Assembly: GCA_002084765.1 (NCBI GenBank)
Contig: NBMB01000011.1
Coordinates: 1-45,729 of the forward strand
DNA length: 45,729 nt
DNA from: Candidatus Cloacimonetes bacterium 4572_55
GTDB taxonomy: Bacteria; 4572-55
Reading direction: 5' to 3'
The position numbers and the translations under genes were made by a program. Numbering within the stretch: the stretch's first letter is position 1; each line of letters starts with the position of its first letter. Of this stretch, positions 8,362 through 15,196 are shown piece by piece. A model generated the notes under the pieces. That model did no database searches. It worked only from the letters and a program-made list of their open reading frames with translations, and was not told the origin of the DNA.

Positions 8362-11300
8362 ATGCCAACCCCGACCATAATTCACGAGCTGACCGAGCGC
8401 TTTGATCGCAATATCGACGCATACAAATCCGGCAAGTATAACGAGACCCAAGCGCGCCGAGAATTCATTGATCCCATGTTCGAGGCCCTGGGATGGGACG
8501 TGAGCAATAGAAAGGGCTATGCTGAGTCATATAAAGATGTTGTGCATGAGGATGCGGTCAAAGTGGGTCGTTCTACAAAGGCTCCAGATTACGGATTTCG
8601 CATCGGGGGTCAGCGCAAATTCTTTCTGGAGGCAAAGAAACCTTCGGTGAATATCAAGCGCGATATCCATCCCGCGTATCAACTGCGGCGTTACGCGTGG
8701 AGCGCAAAATTGCCGCTCAGCATCCTGACCGATTTTGAGGAGTTCGCGGTGTACGACTGCCGGGTCCGCCCGGTGATGACTGACAAGGCATCTCATAGCC
8801 GGATCATGTATCTGACCTACAAAGATTATGTGGATCAGTGGGATGATCTCTATGGGAAATTTTCCCGCGATGCGATTCTCAAAGGCTCTTTTGACAAATA
8901 TGTGGCGTCCAAAAAGGCGAAAAGAGGCACGGCGGAAGTGGATGCCACGTTCCTGCAAGAAATCGAGCGATGGCGCAATTTGCTTGCTCGAAATATCGCG
9001 CTACGCAACCCAGATTTGACGCAACGCCAGCTCAATTTTTCCGTCCAGCGGACTATTGACCGGATCATTTTTCTGCGCATTGTCGAGGATCGCGGCATTG
9101 AAGATTATGGTCGATTGATGGCTCTGCAAAACGGGAATCAAGTTTATAAACGGTTGGCCCATCTCTTTGATCAGGCGGATGATCGCTACAACTCGGGCTT
9201 GTTTCATTTTCGGAACGAGAAGGGGCGATCGGGACTGCCGGATAGCCTTACACGCGGTTTGATTATTGACGACAAAGTCCTCAAGGATATTTTAAACAAT
9301 CTTTATTATCCCAACAGTCCTTATGAATTCTCCGTGTTACCCGCGGATATTCTGGGTCAGGTTTACGAGCAGTTTCTGGGAAAAGTCATCCGTCTGACAC
9401 CCGCTCACAGGGCTGTGGTGGAGGACAAGCCTGAGGTCAAAAAGGCTGGCGGTGTCTATTATACCCCGACCTATATCGTGGATTACATCGTCAAACAGAC
9501 CGTCGGTAAACTGGTGGAGGGCAAGAAACCTGGTCCGCGCGGATCCGTGAGCAAGTTGCGGATATTAGACCCTGCCTGCGGTTCTGGATCGTTCCTTCTC
9601 GGCGCGTATCAATTTCTGTTAGACTGGCATCGAGATCAGTATACAAAAGACGATCCGCAGAAATGGGCGACCGGACGCAGACCCGCGATCTATCAATCTC
9701 GCGGCGAGTGGAAGCTGACCATCGATGAACGTAAGCGCATCCTGCTCAACAATATATATGGCGTGGACATCGACAGCCAGGCTGTGGAAGTGACCAGGCT
9801 CTCCCTGTTGCTCAAGGCTCTGGAACATGAGAACGAGCAGAGCATTAATCGGCAAATGGCTTTTTTTCACCAGCGTGTTTTGCCGGATTTGGGCAATAAT
9901 ATTAAGTGTGGCAACTCGCTCATCGGCTCGGATTTTTACGACGGTCAGATGTCCCTGTTGGACGAGGAGGAGATGTATCGCATCAATGTTTTTGACTGGG
10001 AGATTGATTTTTCCGATATTATGGGCAATGGCGGCTTTGACGCAGTGATTGGGAATCCGCCTTACGTCCGTCAGGAGATGTTGAAAGATTTAAAGCCCTA
10101 TTTTGAGAAAACCTACAAAGTTTATAAAGGAATGGCTGATTTGTATGTGTATTTCATCGAAAAGGCTATTTCTTTATTACGGTCAGGCGGCATGTTCGCC
10201 TACATTGTAGCCAATAAATGGATGCGGGCTAAATACGGTGAACCGTTGCGGCGTTGGCTCAAACAACAAGGACTCATCGAAATTCTTGACTTTGGCGACT
10301 TGCCCGTATTTAAAAAAGCGACGACCTACCCCTGCGTTATGACCATCCAAAAAGGATCGACAAATGAAGCATTTTTCACGTCAGAAATTGAATCGTTGGA
10401 CTTTTATGATCTGAAAGAATATGTTCAAGAGCGGAGTCATCCAGTGACTATGAGCCGATTAGCGGATGCCGGTTGGTCGCTGGCACCGGAGGCGGTCAAA
10501 GATTTGTTGGCTAAACTCAGGGACAAAGGCGTTCCTTTGGGTGACTATTTGCCGGGCAAAATCTATTATGGAATCAAGACAGGTTTGAATAAAGCGTTTG
10601 TTATTAATGCTGAGACTCGATCTCGTCTAATCGCCGAAGACGCCAGGAGTGAAGAGTTAATCAAACCGCTTTTGGTCGGTCGGGATATTAAACGTTATCA
10701 ACCGCCGACAAGTGAGCGTTTTTTAATCCTGATCCAAAAAGGATGGACAAACAAAAATCGCGGCAAAATATCCGGGTGGTCATGGCTTGAGAAAAATTAT
10801 TCTGCGATTGCCAACTATTTAGTGCCTTTTGCCAAAGATGCTGAGAAGCGATATGACAAGGGTGATTTTTGGTGGGAGTTACGTGCTTGTGATTATTATG
10901 CTGAATTTGAGAAATCTAAATTTTTATTGCCCGATATTTCAACTCGGGGTAATTTCATTCTTGATAAAACAAGGAATTTATATTGCATGAACACTGCGTA
11001 TATTATACCATCTGAAGATGTTTTCTTGTTTGGAATTCTTAATTCTCGGTTGATCACCTTCTTCTATGAACATCTTTCGGCTGTTTTTCGGGGCGGATAT
11101 TTGCGATTTATTTATCAGTATTTAGTTGAACTCCCCATCCGCGCCATAGACTTCACCGACCCAACCGACATGGCCCGTCATGATCAGATGGTCACGCTGG
11201 TTCAGCGCATGCTTGATCTGAATCAGCGACTCGCCGCAGCCAAAGTCCCTCAGGCAACAACCATGCTCCAGCGTCAGATCGCGGCTACGGATCGTCAGAT

Positions 11301-11367
11301 CGACAAGCTGGTATATGAGTTGTATGATCTGACGGATGAGGAAATAAAGATTGTGGAAGGGCAGTGA
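8362..11367 (+). CDS. type IIG restriction-modification enzyme (fused nuclease, N6-adenine methylase and specificity domain)
   Basis: The 1001-residue protein starts at an ATG six bases after AGGAG and only 15 bp after the giant gene's stop. An N-terminal PD-(D/E)XK nuclease is visible as PD76 and the E90-A-K92 motif ('FFLEAKK'). The methylase has motif I 'DPACGSGSF' near residue 403 and motif IV 'NPPY' near 566, as in gamma-class N6-adenine methylases of the Eco57I/type IIG kind. The C-terminal half ('YYGIKTGLNKAF', 'LLVGRDIKRY') resembles TaqI-like specificity domains. It should both methylate and cut the same asymmetric site, which cannot be predicted. The part from about 10,100 to 11,130 is clearly more AT-rich than the start and the tail, suggesting an exchanged specificity domain. 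A BREX PglX methylase is less likely because of the N-terminal nuclease and the absence of other BREX genes. Confidence 0.88.
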   Translation: MPTPTIIHELTERFDRNIDAYKSGKYNETQARREFIDPMFEALGWDVSNRKGYAESYKDVVHEDAVKVGRSTKAPDYGFRIGGQRKFFLEAKKPSVNIKRDIHPAYQLRRYAWSAKLPLSILTDFEEFAVYDCRVRPVMTDKASHSRIMYLTYKDYVDQWDDLYGKFSRDAILKGSFDKYVASKKAKRGTAEVDATFLQEIERWRNLLARNIALRNPDLTQRQLNFSVQRTIDRIIFLRIVEDRGIEDYGRLMALQNGNQVYKRLAHLFDQADDRYNSGLFHFRNEKGRSGLPDSLTRGLIIDDKVLKDILNNLYYPNSPYEFSVLPADILGQVYEQFLGKVIRLTPAHRAVVEDKPEVKKAGGVYYTPTYIVDYIVKQTVGKLVEGKKPGPRGSVSKLRILDPACGSGSFLLGAYQFLLDWHRDQYTKDDPQKWATGRRPAIYQSRGEWKLTIDERKRILLNNIYGVDIDSQAVEVTRLSLLLKALEHENEQSINRQMAFFHQRVLPDLGNNIKCGNSLIGSDFYDGQMSLLDEEEMYRINVFDWEIDFSDIMGNGGFDAVIGNPPYVRQEMLKDLKPYFEKTYKVYKGMADLYVYFIEKAISLLRSGGMFAYIVANKWMRAKYGEPLRRWLKQQGLIEILDFGDLPVFKKATTYPCVMTIQKGSTNEAFFTSEIESLDFYDLKEYVQERSHPVTMSRLADAGWSLAPEAVKDLLAKLRDKGVPLGDYLPGKIYYGIKTGLNKAFVINAETRSRLIAEDARSEELIKPLLVGRDIKRYQPPTSERFLILIQKGWTNKNRGKISGWSWLEKNYSAIANYLVPFAKDAEKRYDKGDFWWELRACDYYAEFEKSKFLLPDISTRGNFILDKTRNLYCMNTAYIIPSEDVFLFGILNSRLITFFYEHLSAVFRGGYLRFIYQYLVELPIRAIDFTDPTDMARHDQMVTLVQRMLDLNQRLAAAKVPQATTMLQRQIAATDRQIDKLVYELYDLTDEEIKIVEGQ

Positions 11368-11502
11368 TTGATGTCACAAAATTATGTTGAGTGATCGTTT
11401 TTCAAAAAAAAATATCTTGCATTGGGATCAAAGTTCATTTAAAATATGCTCAGTAAATAAAAGCTGGAGAAACGAATTAAAACCGGAACACTGGGAGTTA
11501 TT

Positions 11503-11892
11503 TTGATCTTTGAAAATACGAATTGGGCAGAAGAGCTGCCTGAAAATTGCCCACCACCGAACGCCTTGAAACCAAGAGATGAAAGCTTTTATCGTTTAGT
11601 GGAAAGTTCTCCGCCATCTGACAAGGATTTTTATTCACATCGGAAGTTATTCCCCAAAAGAAAATACCGTGTGAATGAATGTCGCGCCCGCTCCCTATCA
11701 GTGCATAAGGATAGAAAAGAATTGGAAAAAATTCGTAAGCTCCCACGACATAGAAAGAAAATGGTGATACAATTGGTGTTACATTCTGAGTGTGGTGCCA
11801 TTTTGCAAACCGGACGCAATAAATCACACTATTCCTGGTGGCTCGCAGGAAATTTTAATTCTTTATTAAACTCTATTTCTTTTGCAGGCTAA
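11503..11892 (+). CDS. small conserved-looking protein of unknown function, first gene of a two-gene cassette
   Basis: 129 residues from a TTG start, with GGAG about seven bases upstream. The protein is rich in basic and acidic residues and has no signal peptide or membrane segment. It contains an 'NECRARSLSV' stretch, a central basic segment ('KIRKLPRHRKK') and an aromatic end ('HYSWWLAGNF'). I do not recognise a named family. It ends three bases before the next gene's ATG, so the two are almost certainly co-translated. The position between restriction-modification sequences suggests a defence or toxin-antitoxin-like role, but that is only guilt by association. The 135 bp before it hold only a weak promoter-like stretch (TTGCAT then AAAATA). 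Confidence 0.65.
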   Translation: MIFENTNWAEELPENCPPPNALKPRDESFYRLVESSPPSDKDFYSHRKLFPKRKYRVNECRARSLSVHKDRKELEKIRKLPRHRKKMVIQLVLHSECGAILQTGRNKSHYSWWLAGNFNSLLNSISFAG

Positions 11893-11895
11893 ATT

Positions 11896-13050
11896 ATGAT
11901 TAAAAATATTAAACTTACGGAAACCCTCATCTATTACGACGCCCCTGAGTTACTTTTGGGAATTGATGAGGTAGATGTGCGCTATCTTTGTTTACTTGTT
12001 GAATGTAATGACGAATCGGATCGCTATTTGTGCGCGCCTGTCTCCAAAAAGAGATACAATAGATTTATAGCTGGAGATATTGATCTTCGTAATATTTATA
12101 AAGAACCTGAAGTTGATGAATTGTATTATATTGACTTTATAGAGACAACCGACGGTAATTTTCCACTCAATCCTTTTGAAAGCAAGAACTTGACTGAGGC
12201 TTGGCTTCCCGAGCCTGGTTTTTTCTTTGAAAAGGAGGTGGACGAAAGCTCAATTGTTGAAGAGGCACGGGAAAAGAATCGAGCCATTATCCATTTTTCA
12301 TTAAATCCGCCGGAAGCGCGAGAGGAAACAAAAATCAGCGCTGAGCATTTGATCGATGCTCTTACCATATTTCAATCTTTGTTAAAGTATGCGTATAAAA
12401 AATCTCTATCTTCTGTTGCAAGAAAAACCAAAATATTATTGGATAATAAGATAAATTATGAGACAGAAGTATTTGCTTTTTCCCCGGGTTCATTTACAAT
12501 CCACATGCAATCAAAAACTGAAGCTGATTTGGTCGGTCATGTTGAAATTTCCAAGGCTTTACAGAAACTGGATGAATTAACTCACTATCAAAATGAGTCA
12601 ACTGAAGCAATGGCTGTTTTTAAAGAAAATAAAGGTCATTTAGTGAATCAGTATAATCTTCTTTTAGAACGAATCATCGATTATGACTTGCCGCTATCTT
12701 ATACGTGGACTACGCCAGAATCTACTTCACCGGCTCATCGCCAAATTTCTCGAAATTCTGCAATTGAATTACACAATTTTTTAAATAAAAGAGAAGAACT
12801 GAGAATTGAAACAAAAGAACTAATTGGGACAATTTGTAAAGTAGATACAATCGGAAAGAAATGGACGATAATTTCTGAAGAAGATGACAAGAAATACAGT
12901 GGTGAAGTTAAAAATGACACTCTAAAATTAAGCGGGATAACTACTGATATCCAACGTTATTTATTTATTTGTGAAGAATGCATTGAAGAACAGGTTATTA
13001 GCAAAAAAGAGAAAAAGACGTTACGACTCACTTCATTTAACAAATTCTAA
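11896..13050 (+). CDS. protein of unknown function (possibly DUF6575-like), second gene of the cassette
   Basis: 384 residues, starting three bases after the stop of the 129-residue gene. The N-terminal 100 residues ('ETLIYYDAPELLLG', 'YLCLLVECNDESDRYLCAPVS') resemble, from memory, the DUF6575 family of uncharacterised cytosolic proteins; this was not tested. A middle region ('KISAEHLIDALTIFQSLLKYAYKKSL') is helical and may support oligomerisation. The C-terminal 100 residues ('GTICKVDTIGKKWTIISEEDDKKYSGEV') look like a small beta-rich domain. There is no signal peptide and no catalytic motif I can name. Base composition is much more AT-rich than the flanking genes, consistent with acquisition by transfer. 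An orphan restriction-enzyme tail begins 10 bp after its stop. Confidence 0.75.
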   Translation: MIKNIKLTETLIYYDAPELLLGIDEVDVRYLCLLVECNDESDRYLCAPVSKKRYNRFIAGDIDLRNIYKEPEVDELYYIDFIETTDGNFPLNPFESKNLTEAWLPEPGFFFEKEVDESSIVEEAREKNRAIIHFSLNPPEAREETKISAEHLIDALTIFQSLLKYAYKKSLSSVARKTKILLDNKINYETEVFAFSPGSFTIHMQSKTEADLVGHVEISKALQKLDELTHYQNESTEAMAVFKENKGHLVNQYNLLLERIIDYDLPLSYTWTTPESTSPAHRQISRNSAIELHNFLNKREELRIETKELIGTICKVDTIGKKWTIISEEDDKKYSGEVKNDTLKLSGITTDIQRYLFICEECIEEQVISKKEKKTLRLTSFNKF

Positions 13051-13060
13051 ATCATTGCCT

Positions 13061-13155
13061 CTCCCCATCCGCGCCATCGACTTCACCGACCCAACCCACG
13101 CGACCAAATGGTCACCCTGATTCAGCGCATGCTCAATCTGCATCAGCGACTCGCC
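13061..13155 (+). pseudogene. orphan 3' tail of a second type IIG restriction-modification gene
   Basis: This 95-bp stretch aligns with the 3' part of the intact type IIG gene (11131-11235): both open with CTCCCCATCCGCGCCAT and encode 'LPIRAIDFTDPT' then 'QMVTLxQRMLxL'. It has scattered substitutions and a 10-base deletion after 'FTDPT' that shifts the frame, so it is dead. The methylase body is absent upstream and the last roughly 45 codons are absent downstream. It is a diverged relative rather than a fresh copy. Confidence 0.8.
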
Positions 13156-13159
13156 GGAG

Positions 13160-13254
13160 TCATGTTGGCGTCCCCTCTCAATATCCCGCGCCATTGCCGA
13201 AGATGTGGGGTTGAGTGCCAGCAGTAGTATAGTGGTTAAAATTTTGTGCATCAT
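13160..13254 (-). pseudogene. 5' fragment of a secreted-protein gene (signal peptide only)
   Basis: On the minus strand a good ribosome site (TAGGAGATAATGATG) precedes MHKILTTILLLALNPTSSAMA, a convincing signal peptide. After about 25 residues the frame runs antisense through the orphan restriction-gene tail, so the mature part of the protein is missing. The likely reading is a gene start cut off by the rearrangement that left the restriction-gene remnant. A very short functional secreted peptide is possible but less likely. Confidence 0.45.
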
Positions 13255-13260
13255 TATCTC

Positions 13261-14288
13261 CTACCCGAGTTGAACGGTTTCAGGCTTATTAAGGTTCAGG
13301 TTCCGGGTCAATTGCGTGACAATCATATCCAACTTCTCTCCAACTTCCGGGTCAATATCATCAGCATCGCAATGGGAAATTAGCTCATAAAATTGGCCCT
13401 TGTTCAGGGGCAAACGATAACTATGTTGGTTAAAATCATCGAGAATGTTTTCAAGAAACAGACTCAGTTTTTTATTCGCGCCAATGCTGTTGAAGCTGAT
13501 TTTCTGAATTTCAGGAGGTGTTTGCAAATATTCCTTATAAGCCTATCCAACGGGTATCTGCTCCTATAATGTTCCGGGATATACTTTAAATTGATCGAGC
13601 CGCGGGTTTCATAAAGAGTAGGCTTTTCCAATTGAATTCCAAACAGTTTTTTCATTAAGGCGGTGACTTTTCCCCAATCTTTTGTTTGGTTTGCCGTGTC
13701 ATTCTCAGTAATGATGTAACATAAATTTCGCAAAACATGAGCAGTTTGCCCCTGTCCCAGCAACACATTGATCCGGCCCATTTGAAGGAGGGGCTCTTCG
13801 GTCTCGATGCCGGACATGGGATAGAGCAACTCGACATTTAGCTTCGTGGCATATTCAATCAGGCCATCTGTATTCCGCGTGGTTTCATCGGGATAACAGT
13901 AGATGACTTCGGCACTTTGATACTTGAAAACCAGGCCGCATGGGTTGATGCCGCCATCAAATTCCAGACCAATCTCGATGCTCATCAAAATAGGGCTGTT
14001 ACCCTGTCTGATCGCTGCATTTTTCCAGAAGTATCGGGTTTCGGGGATAGGGGCTTGAATAATATTTAAGCGGTTTATACCTGTGGAAATATGTCTCTTT
14101 GCTTTGGAGGCACCCTTGTGCTTAAACCAGGTTTTCAGGCCCAGACTCCACAGAGTTATGGCCTGGATGATCGCGGTTTTTCCGGAATTGTTGGGGCCGA
14201 TAAGAACCGCGGGTTGGTCGAGGTCGATGGTGACCTCTTCGCCAAACACTTTGAAATTGTTGATCTTGAGATAGTGGAGTTTTTTCAT
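13261..14288 (-). pseudogene. broken AAA ATPase gene (OLD/RecF-like), core deleted
   Basis: The 5' part starts at 14288 and encodes an SMC/OLD-type ATPase N-terminus: 'INNFKVFGEEVTIDLDQPAVLIG' with Walker A GPNNSGKT at residues 31-38. It reads sensibly to 'YETRGSINLKYI' near 13,585, then turns into unlike sequence (ending at 13464). In another frame, 13527-13261 encodes 'LPLNKGQFYELISHCDADDIDPEVGEKLDMI', which resembles the C-terminal end of such ATPases. No ABC signature, Walker B or D-loop is present. The simplest reading is an internal deletion plus frameshift joining both ends. A real two-gene arrangement (274 and 88 residues, overlapping) is less likely without Walker B. A sigma-70-like promoter lies at 14428-14456. 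Confidence 0.7.
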
Positions 14289-14427
14289 TCGTTGGTCTCT
14301 TTAGTTTCCCAGACAGCTTTTACATCGTATCTCAAAGCGATTTGCGGAGATCGCACGATTTCTTTCATCTACTTATCTCACTTTCGTACGTTTCAAAATT
14401 TATTAGACGAATTGATTGGCATAATAA

Positions 14428-14456
14428 GATATAATCCTCGACAGATACCCTGTCAA
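14428..14456 (-). promoter_or_regulatory. sigma-70-like promoter for the AAA ATPase remnant
   Basis: On the minus strand, TTGACA (14451-14456) is followed by 17 bases and TATATC (14428-14433). The -35 box lies in an imperfect inverted repeat (CCTCGACAG/CTGTCAAGG, 14436-14458) that could be an operator. The remnant starts about 140 bp downstream. Confidence 0.55.
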
Positions 14457-14562
14457 GGATAAATTCACTGCATACGCATGAAGATGTGATGAAGGAATTG
14501 GGATTGTAAGGAGTACTTCCTATCCACGCCAGATCGACGGCGCGGCATGGAGAGTGAGGAAA

Positions 14563-15180
14563 TCACAGCGTATAGCCGATAATAAGAGAGACTGTCCGAT
14601 TTTTCAGGTCTATGTTCTCGTAAATCGAGCGCGTGCCCAGGTGGTATCGTAGTTCGAATAAAAATTGGCGATAACCGATCTCATAATCTATGCCCATGCC
14701 GATTACAAAGCCGTAATCCACGTTTTTTATCTCGTTATTTATCGAGGAGGGATCGACTTCTTTTCTCTGGCTGCCCAATTTCAAGGCGATAGCCGGTCCC
14801 ACAAAAAAGTTTGGGGTCGCAGGTCCCGCGGTAGGCACGGTGAGCTTGGCTAAGATCGGTATCTCCAAATAATATAGGCGATAGGACTCGACCTCATACG
14901 AAGCCAGTCGGCTGCCGCCCTTCATCGATAAAAAAATCTCGGGCTGTATGGAAAAAAGCGAGTTGACTTTATAGGTCAAAAATCCGCCTGCCAGCAGACC
15001 GGTTCTCGTGCTTTGATCATTATCGGTGATATCCGAGCCGTAATAATCGGTGATGTTGAGTCCGATCTTTAGTCCCAGAGAACCAATTTCTCCAGAAAAT
15101 AAGGGTGAACTCGTTGCCAGAAGAAAAGATAGGAATAGGGCGGCTATTCGGCATATTTTAAACAAGAATGTGTGATTCAA
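14563..15180 (-). CDS. outer-membrane beta-barrel protein (PorT/OmpA-barrel-like), last gene of the NRPS operon
   Basis: 205 residues from a TTG start at 15180, with GGGGGAG six bases upstream. A signal peptide (residues 1-30, 'AALFLSFLLATSSPLFSG') is followed by alternating amphipathic beta strands ('SLGLKIGLNITDYYG', 'GLLAGGFLTYKVNSLFSIQPEIFLSMKGG', 'YYLEIPILAKL', 'NFFVGPAIALKLG', 'YGFVIGMGIDYEIG', 'FLFELRYHLGT'), ending 'VSLIIGYTL'. This matches the eight-stranded 'outer membrane protein beta-barrel' (PorT-type) families of FCB bacteria. It starts only 16 bp after the thioesterase-containing NRPS gene, so it is probably co-transcribed. A role in product export, immunity or reception is possible, but such barrels are also common orphan genes. 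Confidence 0.82.
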   Translation of the reverse strand: MNHTFLFKICRIAALFLSFLLATSSPLFSGEIGSLGLKIGLNITDYYGSDITDNDQSTRTGLLAGGFLTYKVNSLFSIQPEIFLSMKGGSRLASYEVESYRLYYLEIPILAKLTVPTAGPATPNFFVGPAIALKLGSQRKEVDPSSINNEIKNVDYGFVIGMGIDYEIGYRQFLFELRYHLGTRSIYENIDLKNRTVSLIIGYTL

Positions 15181-15196
15181 GGTTATCTCCCCCCAT

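Noticed and set aside
8362-11367. BREX or DISARM methylase (PglX-like)
   Set aside because: The protein has an N-terminal PD-(D/E)XK nuclease, and no PglZ, BrxC, helicase or other partner genes lie nearby.
13464-13590. Minus-strand end of the AAA ATPase reading frame (residues after 'INLKYI') as genuine protein
   Set aside because: It is basic and unlike ATPase sequence, overlaps the frame that encodes the family-like C-terminus, and lacks the expected signature and Walker B motifs.
14500-14562. Intrinsic terminator after the NRPS operon
   Set aside because: Only a weak GC-rich pairing without a T-run is visible downstream of the barrel gene on the minus strand.
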